Positions 54,909 through 64,000 of a DNA stretch of 64,000 bases are shown piece after piece. The position numbers and the translations under genes were made by a program. The notes under the pieces are model-generated. The model did no database searches and had not been told where the DNA came from. It saw only the letters and a list, made by a program, of their open reading frames with translations. This stretch comes from a virus. The stretch's first letter is position 1. Each line of letters begins with the position of its first letter. The DNA lies in the IMG/VR virus record IMGVR_UViG_3300031576_000012, positions 30,997 through 94,996 of that record; one strand, written 5' to 3'.

Positions 54909-57900
54909 ATGTCAAATTTAGTTATTTCAAGACCACCGCAGTTTCTTGATCCCTGGTTCATCGAAATTGAACAGGTATGGGATGAGATTGAAGCTTCGGT
55001 AAATGACAATGACGCTCGTATCACTACTCTAGAAGGCTTAGTTATTGGTGGAACAGGGGTTGTTACTTCTGTATCCAAATCTGGGGATACTCAGTTAACT
55101 AGTGATGTTACATTCACTGGTACTGGAAGTGTGTCCTTAAGTCAAGTAGGCCAAAATATAGAGATAGCCGGTACAGGTGTAACTGATCACGGAGCACTAA
55201 CAGGATTAGGAGATGATGACCATCTTCAATACATCCTTGTTGCTGGAACGAGAGCATTTTCTGGGAATCAATCCTTTGGATTTTTCCAAGCTACTAACTT
55301 TAGAGTAGAGAATGTTGCAGTAATACCAGCTCCTGGAAATCAAGGAAGATTGATTTTCGACAACGTAGCATTAGATCTTAAAGTAGATAACGGTACATCC
55401 TTTGTATCGGTCGGAGTAACTGATCATGGATTCTTAACTGGTCTTGGGGACGATGATCACCTTCAATATTTACTTGTCAGTGGTGCTAGAGCAGTAACAG
55501 GAGACTTTACAGTAGAGGGTATCTATAAGAACCAGGCTACTGAATCCTTTGAAATCCAATCTCAAGAAGACGATGGTGCTCTTGCTGTTGGTACTATTGT
55601 AGATACCTTTAATAACTTAACTGTTGCTGGTGCAAAACTAGTTTCAGTTCGAAATATGGGTGTAGAGAAGTTCTACATTGATAAAGATGGAAATATAAGC
55701 GTAAACCTAATGTATGGTCATATCGCTTCTCTTACTTCTTTATCAGCAATGATTGATACAGACAATGATAGCATAGTTGAAACTTTTAAAATTGAACATG
55801 ATTCTGATCTTCCTGGATCAGGTGGACTACTCTTTGAAGTAAATGAAGCTGGGGAAGCCCAAATAGCTACATCACTACGAGTAGGTTCTTTAGGAGTTCC
55901 AACTGCTACTTTAGATGTTAATGGCGATGCAGATATTTCTGGAGAACTTAAATTCTCTGGTTCTAATATTATATCCTCTCTTTCAAGTTTAACTTTTATA
56001 ATTGATACAAATAATGATGAAACAGCTTCCTTTATATGGCAAGAAGGTGCTGGAGCCACAATTCTTCAATTAGATGAAGATAAATCTCTACATGTTCTAG
56101 GTACTTTAAAGGGAGGTTCACCAGCAAACACATTTAGAATTGAAGCTAAACGATTAGCAGGAGGCCCTTCAACTGCTATTGAAATGGATACCCAAGTTGC
56201 TTATTCGGGATCTGATAAGCTTCTATCTATTAAGAATTTAGGAGTTGAAAAACTATATATTGATTTTGATGGTGTAATAGTTGGAGGTAGCTCCCCTTTC
56301 AAGTTTAAAAGTAGAACTCCTACAAATGAAGGAACCCAAGCTACTGGAACTATTACTATTATTGATAATACTTTCGATGCTGGGGATTCAGTAACAATTA
56401 CTGATCCTACATTAGTGCCTTTTACTTTTACAGAAACTACTGATTTTGCAATCGGGATTACAGCAAATGATACAGCTTCTAATTTAGCTGCTGCTATTAA
56501 CTCTGTTTACCCTGCTCTTTCAAGTCAAGTATCAGCCTTAGCTGCTGGCAATATTGTTACTATAACAGTAACTGCTGCTGGGGCTTTAGGTAATAGTTTT
56601 GCGTTAAGTGAGTCTGATAACGCTACAGATAATTTTACTCTTTCAGGAGCATTTTTTACTGGTGGTACAGATGTACCTTCAGTAGTTTATGAATTTGATT
56701 CAATTAATGATCATACAGTTGCGGGTTCAAAGCTCTTTAGCTTAAAACGAGCTGGAGTTGAGAAATTCTTCATTGATAAAGACGGAAATTTTAGTGGTAA
56801 CTTTGTTACTACAGTTGATCCTAGTGCTGGTGGAGCTGGAATACAAGCAGCTATGAATGCTGTTAATACCGCTGGAGGTGGGATAGTTCAACTTTTAGAA
56901 GGTATATATGTAATTTCTGCTGCAATTACCCCAGATGTTGGTATGAATAATGTTGAAGTTCGAGGAGTAGGTGAAGGAACAATCCTACAACATAATGGAT
57001 TGGGTTCATTTCAAGTATTCTTAGTTCAAGGTACAAGTGTTAGTAGCGGAGTAGCCGCAAATAACGTTTTAATTAGTGCTACAACTATTACTACAACTGT
57101 TGCTGCAAATGCAGCTGTATTCCTTGTTGGGGATTCAGTAAAGATTGCCGGTAATGGGGATGATACTTTCGAAGAAGCTGAAATGAATGAGGTTGCTATT
57201 GCTGGGGATGGTGGAACTGGAATAGTAGGATTAAAATATCCTATTAGACGAAATATTACTTCGGTTACTCTCTCTGGTTTTAGAAATGGGCAAAATAATA
57301 AGTTTAAAGATTTTAGAATGACCGCTGCTACCCCATTTGGAATGGACGATGTATTTATCGGTACTAGACAAAAGAACTGTGAATTAGAAAATCTTTTCGT
57401 AGATTCTTTTTATAGTACTCAGGCGTTAGAGTTTTCTACTGGGTGGAAAAATAAAATAAATAATTGTAAAATTAAAGATTTGGTAACACTAAGTAGCGGT
57501 GTACAATTATCAAATGAATTAGAAAGTTCTGTAGAACACTGTACAATCGTTGGAATGCCTGTTACAGGAATTAAAGTAATATTTAGATCTAACGATAATA
57601 GAATTAGTAATAATTTAATTACCAACTGTGTTTCTGGTATTTACGTAGACGGATTAAGTGGAACTCGAACTCGAAGAATATTATGCAGCAATAATAAACT
57701 ATCTGAGATTGAAACTTTTGGTATTAGATTTGAGCATGTAAGAGATGCAGTAGTATCCAATAACTCATTAGATAATTGTGCCTATAAACAAACAGGCGGG
57801 GATGTACAGGCTATTTATGGTGGTACATTGCACAATGTTTCCATCCTTGGTAATAATATTAATTATGCTCGTATGGGGATCAGTCTTGCAACTAGTGAGG

Positions 57901-58322
57901 ATTGTAACATCTCAAATAATAATCTTAAAAATATAGTTGGAGCACCAAGCAGTGCTTATGGAGATGCCCTTACATATCACGGAAGTAGAGGATGTATAAC
58001 AGGAAACATCATCCAAAATTGTACTAAAGCAGGATCGCCTGCTATGGAAATTGGTGGAACTACAGGGTTTGGGTTAGGTTTTATCGTATCTAATAATATA
58101 GTAGATACTATTAACGGGAATGGGATATCAATGTTTCAAGACTCTGGTACAGGAGCTGGGCATGTTATTTCAGGAAACGTTATACGAAATATAGCTGGTT
58201 CTTTTGCATTGGTAATTGCTAACGGAATCACAGATTCTATCATTATGGGCAATAACTGTCTTGGTGAGGGTATTTCGGAAGGTACGGGTACTGGTAATGA
58301 CTTCATTGGAAATAAGGAGTAA
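54909..58322 (+). CDS. Tail fibre / spike with right-handed beta-helix, 1137 aa
   Basis: N-terminal attachment region (MSNLVISRPPQFLDPWFI, a coiled segment IEASVNDNDARITTLEG), then two copies of DHGxLTGLGDDDHLQY (residues about 94 and 176), a repeat common in tail fibres. Next come several modules ending GVEKFYIDKDGN and similar. From about residue 640 on, the pattern of N-x-I/V-x-x-N turns (LEDxxVSNNSLDNCAYK type) indicates a parallel beta-helix as in pectate lyase-like tailspikes. It may bind or digest surface glycans. The C-terminus, GEGISEGTGTGNDF, is shared with the next gene. Confidence 0.82.
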   Translation: MSNLVISRPPQFLDPWFIEIEQVWDEIEASVNDNDARITTLEGLVIGGTGVVTSVSKSGDTQLTSDVTFTGTGSVSLSQVGQNIEIAGTGVTDHGALTGLGDDDHLQYILVAGTRAFSGNQSFGFFQATNFRVENVAVIPAPGNQGRLIFDNVALDLKVDNGTSFVSVGVTDHGFLTGLGDDDHLQYLLVSGARAVTGDFTVEGIYKNQATESFEIQSQEDDGALAVGTIVDTFNNLTVAGAKLVSVRNMGVEKFYIDKDGNISVNLMYGHIASLTSLSAMIDTDNDSIVETFKIEHDSDLPGSGGLLFEVNEAGEAQIATSLRVGSLGVPTATLDVNGDADISGELKFSGSNIISSLSSLTFIIDTNNDETASFIWQEGAGATILQLDEDKSLHVLGTLKGGSPANTFRIEAKRLAGGPSTAIEMDTQVAYSGSDKLLSIKNLGVEKLYIDFDGVIVGGSSPFKFKSRTPTNEGTQATGTITIIDNTFDAGDSVTITDPTLVPFTFTETTDFAIGITANDTASNLAAAINSVYPALSSQVSALAAGNIVTITVTAAGALGNSFALSESDNATDNFTLSGAFFTGGTDVPSVVYEFDSINDHTVAGSKLFSLKRAGVEKFFIDKDGNFSGNFVTTVDPSAGGAGIQAAMNAVNTAGGGIVQLLEGIYVISAAITPDVGMNNVEVRGVGEGTILQHNGLGSFQVFLVQGTSVSSGVAANNVLISATTITTTVAANAAVFLVGDSVKIAGNGDDTFEEAEMNEVAIAGDGGTGIVGLKYPIRRNITSVTLSGFRNGQNNKFKDFRMTAATPFGMDDVFIGTRQKNCELENLFVDSFYSTQALEFSTGWKNKINNCKIKDLVTLSSGVQLSNELESSVEHCTIVGMPVTGIKVIFRSNDNRISNNLITNCVSGIYVDGLSGTRTRRILCSNNKLSEIETFGIRFEHVRDAVVSNNSLDNCAYKQTGGDVQAIYGGTLHNVSILGNNINYARMGISLATSEDCNISNNNLKNIVGAPSSAYGDALTYHGSRGCITGNIIQNCTKAGSPAMEIGGTTGFGLGFIVSNNIVDTINGNGISMFQDSGTGAGHVISGNVIRNIAGSFALVIANGITDSIIMGNNCLGEGISEGTGTGNDFIGNKE

Positions 58323-58324
58323 AC

Positions 58325-60010
58325 ATGGCTGGCACTAAGATTAAACATAAATCAGGAGTAGCCGATGGCGCTACAGCTATAGGCCATGAATTTGATACTA
58401 AGACCAGCTTAGTTACAGCAGGTGCGAAAATACTTTCTGTAAAGAACGCTGGAACAGAAAAATTCTCAGTAGATAAAGATGGTAATAGTTCTCAGCAGTT
58501 TGAACGTACTGTTAGACCTGATGAAGGAGCTGCAGGAATCAACTCAGCTATCTCAGCATTAAATGCTCTAGGTGGTGGTAAGGTTAAGTTACTTGCGGGA
58601 ACATATAATATCAACGTATCAGTTGGTGCTTTTACTATAACTAACTTCAATAACATCGAAATTGAAGGAGTTGGGGAAGGCACAATTCTTGATATTAACT
58701 CTGGAGCAGGATTGACTGGTGGTACAGCTATGGCGGTTGGTGGAACTGCCCCAATTTTATCAACACCGATCAATGATATCACGGTTGGAGATACATCTAT
58801 TTTTACTACAACTGTTGCAACTGCTGGAAACGTTTTAGCTGGAGATTTTATTAGACTTTCTGGATATGATGTAGATGGGGTTTATGATGAAGAATGGCAT
58901 GAAGCTTCTGCAAATGGTAATGCTGGAACAGGAGAAATCCCACTTCATGGGAAAATTTTACGTACCATGAATGATGGTTCTGGAACATTAGTAGCATCTG
59001 CTTCACGTAATGGTAGAAATAACTCAGTTAAAAATGTACGATTTACACACAGTTCAGGAGTAGCAGTAGGTTTTCTAACAAGTGATAACAGTTTTAGAAA
59101 TCTTTTTGAAAATATTACTTGTGATACTTTTATAGCAGCTGATTCCGCTTTAAGTATGACTGGTATTTATAATACTATGAGAGGTTGTAAAATTCGTAAT
59201 GTATTAACAACTGGTACTGCTATCACAATGCAAAGTGATTTATTTGGTCTTTGTGAAAATAATATGATTGATACTGTTGCGAATACTACATTTTCATTAG
59301 GTATAAATGGTTCGGTTGATTTTATTTGTAGGGGCAATAAGATTTATAATTCAGCAGGTTCTGGAATATGTAATATCTATGGTTCTGGTGCTGTAAATAG
59401 ACGATGTTCTATCTATGATAATTTAGTCTCCAAAACTGGAGTTTATGGAATTGCAATGGGCGGTGGAGTAGCTTTTACAGCTGAAATTAATATTCATAAT
59501 AATTCTATTGATGGATGTCTTTCAGGTGCTGGAATAGAAATCCCAGGAGGAAGACGATATTCAATTATAGGTAATCATGTTTATAATTGTTCACAAGGTA
59601 TTAGAACTCAAGGGGGAAAAGATTCTGTTATCATGGGAAATACTTTACAAAAGATTTCTCCAAATGATGGGATTTCATTACAACTCTCAGCATCTGTTGG
59701 TTTAGTGATTAAAGGTAACATGATTAAAAATGTGCCCTCTTCTAATGCTATTTCAGTATCCGAAGTATCCAAGTGTGTAATTGAAGGAAATATGATTGAT
59801 ACAGCAAATGTGGGTATTTCATGTTCAGGAGTTTCCTGTACAGATAACGTAATTAATGGCAACGTAATTTTAAATATTACAGCAGCTAGTTCGGGTATTC
59901 TTCAAACTAATGATGTTACCAATTCTACTATAGTTGGAAATAATGCTAGAGGAGAAGGTATAACTTTAGGCACTGGTGCTGGACATCTTTCTGGATTAAA
60001 TCAGGAGTAA
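58325..60010 (+). CDS. Tail fibre / spike paralogue, 561 aa
   Basis: Shorter relative of the preceding protein: starts with one module ending GTEKFSVDKDGN, then RPDEGAAGINSAISALNALG and KLLAGTYNINVSVGAF, the entry of a pectate lyase-like beta-helix, and turns such as IYNSAGSGICNIYG and IIGNHVYNCSQGIRTQ. It ends GEGITLGTGAGHLSG like its neighbour. Probably a second branch of the fibre complex with its own receptor specificity. Confidence 0.8.
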   Translation: MAGTKIKHKSGVADGATAIGHEFDTKTSLVTAGAKILSVKNAGTEKFSVDKDGNSSQQFERTVRPDEGAAGINSAISALNALGGGKVKLLAGTYNINVSVGAFTITNFNNIEIEGVGEGTILDINSGAGLTGGTAMAVGGTAPILSTPINDITVGDTSIFTTTVATAGNVLAGDFIRLSGYDVDGVYDEEWHEASANGNAGTGEIPLHGKILRTMNDGSGTLVASASRNGRNNSVKNVRFTHSSGVAVGFLTSDNSFRNLFENITCDTFIAADSALSMTGIYNTMRGCKIRNVLTTGTAITMQSDLFGLCENNMIDTVANTTFSLGINGSVDFICRGNKIYNSAGSGICNIYGSGAVNRRCSIYDNLVSKTGVYGIAMGGGVAFTAEINIHNNSIDGCLSGAGIEIPGGRRYSIIGNHVYNCSQGIRTQGGKDSVIMGNTLQKISPNDGISLQLSASVGLVIKGNMIKNVPSSNAISVSEVSKCVIEGNMIDTANVGISCSGVSCTDNVINGNVILNITAASSGILQTNDVTNSTIVGNNARGEGITLGTGAGHLSGLNQE

Positions 60011-60013
60011 AAC

Positions 60014-61606
60014 ATGGCTGGACGAGTTAAATTAATATCAAGTGAAACAGTAGCAAATACCCCTGCTTTTGAAATGGATTCTAAATCTGATTTCAGTGCT
60101 GGTGGGAATTGGATGCTTTGGAAAAATCTTGGCACTACATTTGCTGATATCCGACCTACATTATTTTCTCATATCGGAGTTGGAAATAGTTCATTTGGTG
60201 GAAAACTATCAGTAAATGCTACTGGTCCAAGTTCAATTGGATTGGATGTTCGTGGCGATCTTAATATGTCTACAACTGGTGGTATATCTCGTGGAGAAGC
60301 TTCCTTATCCCTTATTGATACTGCTGTTGCTTCCCCACTAGAACATCATGTCAATTTTAATGATAGAGTAGTATTAAGAATTCAAGGTATGTTGGATGGG
60401 TCTTTAAATAGACAGTTTCCAAGAATCCGAACACTTATGGCTCCTACTATCTCAAATGCTGCTTTTCAAATTTGGGATGAAAATAACCATACCACACCAG
60501 GTAATAAACTACTTCAACTATTACATAATAATGGAGCTAAGATAGCTTTTGATGTTGATGTTGATGGTACCTTACGAGGACAAGATTTAGCTAATGGTGG
60601 CGGTACAAATAACCCATTTAAATTCTTAACAAGAGAACAAGATAACGCAACAGGAGTTGGATATATATTCGATTCTGCTACCTTATCTAATGCAAGCTCA
60701 CGACTAGCTTCCTTTAGAAATAATGGAACTGAAAATGTCAGAATTAAGTTTAATGGTTATACATGGCTTGGTGGAACTCCTGGTGGATACACCCCAGATT
60801 CCCTAGCAGGATTAGTAGTTAATGCTCCTTTGATTCAATTTGGTTCTGGTTCAGCTCAAGTTGGATTGGATCTCAAAGGTGGATCAGCAGGGGCTTATAT
60901 TTCTGATTCTTCGGTATTCTGGTTACACTTCTTAAAGTCTCCAAGTAAAGTAGAATTTGACGTTAAACAATCTTTTGCTAATAACGTAGGTATTATCGAG
61001 ACACAGCAAGCAAACGGTAGTGCAGGATCAGGTTCTCCTGGTTTTAAAATTAATGCTGTAAATGCGTTGTCTACTGCTGGAGATAGACTCTTATCCTTAC
61101 ATAATGGTGGTAGTGAACGACTTTATGTTGAGTACGATGGTACGATCTATGCCGGTCAAGTAAATAACCCGTTTAATATGAAATCGTTGGAAGACGATGG
61201 AAGTACAGCAATTGGATATATCTTTGATACAGTTAACTCTCTAACTACAACTACTGCTAAACTATTCTCTTTTAGAAATGGTGGAACAGAGAAATTTGGA
61301 TTAGCCAAGAATGGTGGTATCAATGCTGGTTCTAAGGGAGTAGCAGTTAGCGCAAGTAGCACTGGTGAAACTCTTATTGGAGTAACTGATACTTCTGCTG
61401 CAAGAACAATTACATTAGATCAGGATGATGAAGTAACAGGTAGAGTAGTTATTGTTAAAGACGAATCAGGTGCAGCTGGTACAAACAATATTACAGTTGA
61501 TACAGAAGGTTCTTCGACTATCGACGGAACCGCTTCAGTTGCAATTACTGCCAACTACGGAGTACTTAGAGTATATTTCCGTAATGGTAATTGGTTTAGC
61601 TTCTAA
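60014..61606 (+). CDS. Tail fibre protein, 530 aa
   Basis: Beta-rich with the shaft modules GTENVRIKFNG, GSERLYVEYDG and GTEKFGLAKNG, each preceded by a LLSLHNxG-like strand. The C-terminal 80 residues (SSTGETLIGVTDTSAARTIT, to NYGVLRVYFRNGNWFSF) form a capping domain also present in the next small protein. AAGGAGATATAA follows the gene and serves the next one. Confidence 0.78.
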   Translation: MAGRVKLISSETVANTPAFEMDSKSDFSAGGNWMLWKNLGTTFADIRPTLFSHIGVGNSSFGGKLSVNATGPSSIGLDVRGDLNMSTTGGISRGEASLSLIDTAVASPLEHHVNFNDRVVLRIQGMLDGSLNRQFPRIRTLMAPTISNAAFQIWDENNHTTPGNKLLQLLHNNGAKIAFDVDVDGTLRGQDLANGGGTNNPFKFLTREQDNATGVGYIFDSATLSNASSRLASFRNNGTENVRIKFNGYTWLGGTPGGYTPDSLAGLVVNAPLIQFGSGSAQVGLDLKGGSAGAYISDSSVFWLHFLKSPSKVEFDVKQSFANNVGIIETQQANGSAGSGSPGFKINAVNALSTAGDRLLSLHNGGSERLYVEYDGTIYAGQVNNPFNMKSLEDDGSTAIGYIFDTVNSLTTTTAKLFSFRNGGTEKFGLAKNGGINAGSKGVAVSASSTGETLIGVTDTSAARTITLDQDDEVTGRVVIVKDESGAAGTNNITVDTEGSSTIDGTASVAITANYGVLRVYFRNGNWFSF

Positions 61607-61619
61607 TAAGGAGATATAA

Positions 61620-61931
61620 ATGGCTATTGAATCAAGAAGAATACCAAGAGTTATTTCTAGAACTCCTACAGCAGTTAGTTATATGTCTACAGGAGAAGGT
61701 TTGATTGCGGTAACTAATACAGCCGCTCCGAGAACTATTACTCTTTCAAATGATGATAAAATTAACGGGAAAGTTATTGATATTAAAGATGAATCTGGTG
61801 GAGCCGGAACTAATAATATTACAGTAACCCCACAAACAGGAACCATTGATGGTGCTGCTTCAGTATTAATCACCGCAAATTATGGTATATTAAGAGTCTA
61901 TAGTGATGGAAATTCGTGGTTTTCAAGATAA
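61620..61931 (+). CDS. Stand-alone fibre capping domain, 103 aa
   Basis: Residues 20-103 (STGEGLIAVTNTAAPRTITL, ANYGILRVYSDGNSWFSR) are similar to the last 80 residues of the preceding fibre protein. It could be a separate tip protein or the remains of a longer fibre gene. The HNH gene follows at once, and the C-termini of both proteins end in N-(S)WFSR. Confidence 0.72.
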   Translation: MAIESRRIPRVISRTPTAVSYMSTGEGLIAVTNTAAPRTITLSNDDKINGKVIDIKDESGGAGTNNITVTPQTGTIDGAASVLITANYGILRVYSDGNSWFSR

Positions 61932-61935
61932 TTGT

Positions 61936-62514
61936 ATGAAACTCAATAATATAAATGAAAAACTGTCTAAAGATGTTCTTGTGGACTTATATTATACCCA
62001 AAAAATGTCTGTAGAGAAGATAACAAAAGTAACAAAATCTTCTAAACCAACTGTAATAAATCAAATGAAAAAATTTGATATACTGAGACGAAATAGAAAA
62101 GAAATGACAAGTGGATTAAATCATTGGAAATTTCAACCAGCTTTAGACAGGATTTGTTTGCATTGCCTTAAAAGTTATAGGGCAAATACAATAAATGACA
62201 GCAATTTTTGTAGTTTAGCCTGTTATTGGCAATCTATGGAAAAAGATTTTGAACCAACACATAGACGATTTTTAACAACCAGTAAATGGAAGAAATTTGC
62301 AGCTAAAGTAAAAAATAATAGGAATCTTATTTGTAATTTATGTTCTCTTAAAAATGAAGAATGTATTGAACTGTATGGAAAATCATTACATTTACATCAT
62401 ATTATACCAAGAGACATAAGACCTGATTTAGCTTTAGATGAAAATAATCTTAATCTATTGTGCCCAACTTGTCATATAAAAGAACATAAACAATCAAATT
62501 GGTTTAGTCGATAA
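61936..62514 (+). CDS. HNH endonuclease with N-terminal helix-turn-helix
   Basis: The first 50 residues (KLSKDVLVDLYYTQKMSVEK, then ITKVTKSSKPTVINQMKKF) form a helix-turn-helix. CLHC...CSLAC provides one zinc site near residues 64-85, and CNLCSLKNEEC, SLHLHHIIPRD and LLCPTCHIKEH make the HNH nuclease core. The last residues, SNWFSR, and the following TAAGGAGATATA copy the end of the fibre genes. It is inserted between fibre genes and probably cuts fibre DNA of related phages. Confidence 0.86.
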   Translation: MKLNNINEKLSKDVLVDLYYTQKMSVEKITKVTKSSKPTVINQMKKFDILRRNRKEMTSGLNHWKFQPALDRICLHCLKSYRANTINDSNFCSLACYWQSMEKDFEPTHRRFLTTSKWKKFAAKVKNNRNLICNLCSLKNEECIELYGKSLHLHHIIPRDIRPDLALDENNLNLLCPTCHIKEHKQSNWFSR

Positions 62515-62523
62515 GGAGATATA

Positions 62524-63858
62524 ATGTCTGACGTAAATTTTAACGTAACTGATGATTTAGCTGGATCAGGTGGGTCTTTTGTAGGAAGTATTCAAACTCA
62601 ACAAAGTGTTTTGGGTGCCGATGCCAATTTCACTAGCTCTACAGAATCTCAAGTAGCGTCTGTACAAGTATCAATTACTACTTCAATTGCAAATGAAACA
62701 GTAGAAGTAGGATATGTAGGACATGCTCAACAGATCGGGGCTACATATGCTCAAATTTCTTTAGGAGCTAAGGTAGATTCTGATGCTACTTTGTGGTTTG
62801 ATGATACTGATTTCGCAGGTGGTTCTGGGGTAATTCAATCTGTTACAGGCACTAGAAAAATTACTATTTCTACACCAGGGGTTCATCTTATTAAGTTGAT
62901 GGCGGCTAATCCACAAAATGCTGGAACTGCACGACTTCTTGCGGCATCATCTACTGCTGCTTCTATATTCCAAGTTACTCAATATGGTGGTGGAAGTAAA
63001 TTAATTACGGTAACTGAAACAACGCTTGCCGCAGATTTTACGATTGTCCAAGCATTTTCAGATGTTGATGGCGCTGGAATGGCTCAGGTTGATTCTGTAC
63101 AGTTGACCGTTACTACCGTAGCCAACGAAAGACTTCTGATAAACTATAACGGATGTATCAATTCTACTGGCAACGTAGGTTTTAGAGATGCCATTTTAGG
63201 ATATCAAATTGATAGCAATACTCCAGTTGTTTGCGGTTATTGGAACCATGAATCTGCTACTGGTGATTCTGATTTAGCTAGTTTTTCTAGGCTAACCGCA
63301 GCTCTTTCTGCTGGTACTCATATTATTAAATTAACAGCTTCTAAAAGTAATACCAACGGAGCTATTTTAAAAGGATATCCTGGTTCTAATAATGCTTTTA
63401 AAACTTCATTTCAAGCAACGCAGTTTGGTGGTGATAATCAAGCAACAAGTTGGGTAGCATTTACTCCTACTGGAGCTTGGACAACAAACTCAACCTATAC
63501 AGGAATGTATAGAAAAATTGGAGATACCCTTGAGTGCAGAGTTAAGATTGCTCTTGCAGGCGCACCCAACTCAGCTCAACTTACAGTAAACTTGCCAGCA
63601 GGTTTTACAATTGATACGGCAAAGATGCTATCACCATCTGCGGATATTACACTATTAATGGGTGTCGCCATTTATAGGGATACCGGAGTTGGTTCATGGC
63701 ATGGAAATGTAGCATATAGTTCAACTACTTCAGTAAGATTATATGTATCAAATACAAGCGGTACTTATCTAAATCCAACCTCAGTTGATCAGGCTACACC
63801 GTTCAGCTTTGGAAACACAGACTTTGTTGAATTTACTTTTAGTGTACCAGTTCTTTAA
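62524..63858 (+). CDS. Putative receptor-binding fibre protein, 444 aa
   Basis: Contains two related beta domains (about residues 25-155 and 165-305), both with a ...FQVTQYGGGSK / FQATQFGGDNQ end and IIKLTAS/LIKLMAA strands. The C-terminal domain starts SWVAFTPTGAWTTNSTYTGM, then RKIGDTLECRVKIALAGAPN, a type often found at tips of phage fibres. AAGGAGATATAATG is the ribosome site and start. It probably contacts the host surface. Confidence 0.75.
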   Translation: MSDVNFNVTDDLAGSGGSFVGSIQTQQSVLGADANFTSSTESQVASVQVSITTSIANETVEVGYVGHAQQIGATYAQISLGAKVDSDATLWFDDTDFAGGSGVIQSVTGTRKITISTPGVHLIKLMAANPQNAGTARLLAASSTAASIFQVTQYGGGSKLITVTETTLAADFTIVQAFSDVDGAGMAQVDSVQLTVTTVANERLLINYNGCINSTGNVGFRDAILGYQIDSNTPVVCGYWNHESATGDSDLASFSRLTAALSAGTHIIKLTASKSNTNGAILKGYPGSNNAFKTSFQATQFGGDNQATSWVAFTPTGAWTTNSTYTGMYRKIGDTLECRVKIALAGAPNSAQLTVNLPAGFTIDTAKMLSPSADITLLMGVAIYRDTGVGSWHGNVAYSSTTSVRLYVSNTSGTYLNPTSVDQATPFSFGNTDFVEFTFSVPVL

Positions 63859-63876
63859 TAATTAAGGAGATATAAA

Positions 63877-64000
63877 ATGGCATTAGTTAAACTTTTGGCT
63901 CAGGCCGAAGCACAACCATCTATTGATAAAGCAAAGCTTCTCAGCGTAGAAGTTGAACCAGCAAGCAAGCGCATGAAGGTTCAATTAGCTAAAGGCTATG
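63877..64000 (+). CDS. Start of a gene cut by the right edge
   Basis: Only 41 codons are visible: MALVKLLAQAEAQPSIDKAK followed by LLSVEVEP and KRMKVQLAKGY. AAGGAGATATAAA precedes the ATG, the same leader as for the fibre genes before it, so it belongs to the same operon. The function cannot be told. Confidence 0.6.
   Translation, partial: MALVKLLAQAEAQPSIDKAKLLSVEVEPASKRMKVQLAKGY

Noticed and set aside
1-64000. CRISPR array, integrase/attachment sites, insertion sequences
   Set aside because: No regularly spaced repeats, integrase-like protein or transposase was found; the only mobile-type genes are the two HNH endonucleases.

Overview
The window is a 64 kb internal piece of the genome of a tailed double-stranded DNA phage with a contractile tail (myovirus morphology). 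The evidence is a terminase, portal, scaffold and capsid block followed by a tail sheath, gp19-like tail tubes, a tape measure and T4/P2-type baseplate genes. The DNA is AT-rich and densely coding, with many 1 to 40 base overlaps between genes. The best promoters have host sigma-70 form, and no phage RNA polymerase is seen here. A lipoprotein, a cleavable signal peptide and a membrane-anchored transglycosylase suggest a Gram-negative host, but I cannot name it. No replication genes, tRNA genes or CRISPR arrays were found.

Layout. From 1 to about 17.7 kb all genes read leftward. Those at 11.4-17.7 kb are very small and look like early host-takeover genes; many are zinc-finger or one-helix membrane proteins. 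Those at 1-11.2 kb include peptide deformylase, a metallophosphoesterase, a MoxR-type AAA+ ATPase paired with a VWA/metallopeptidase-like protein, and a lytic transglycosylase. A roughly 650-base non-coding divergent promoter region (17.7-18.4 kb) has a near-perfect sigma-70 promoter facing each way. From 18.4 kb to the right edge all genes read rightward: small unknown genes (18.4-21.7 kb), a strongly structured leader RNA (21.72-22.01 kb), packaging and head genes (22.6-31 kb), putative head-surface proteins (32-35.5 kb), neck genes (36.5-39.8 kb), sheath and tubes (40.1-44.6 kb), tail chaperone with a frameshift and tape measure (44.6-47.5 kb), baseplate (47.5-54.9 kb), then tail fibres/spikes (54.9-64 kb) interrupted by an HNH endonuclease.

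Most notable observations: (1) a series of tetraloop hairpins at 21721-22008 ending in a stem that pairs with the Shine-Dalgarno of the next gene, a candidate undescribed cis-regulatory or non-coding RNA; (2) a shared acidic C-terminal tail on five neighbouring small proteins; (3) identical-geometry hairpins that hide the ribosome binding site of two early genes; (4) several consensus promoters placed 6-10 bases before an ATG, implying leaderless or nearly leaderless mRNAs; (5) a U_UUU_UUC -1 frameshift site in the tail chaperone; (6) a gene family whose N-terminus is preserved but which has only ATA as a possible start codon; (7) an HNH gene whose C-terminus copies that of the tail-fibre gene it follows. 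All family assignments are by eye from motifs and gene order; no database search was run.
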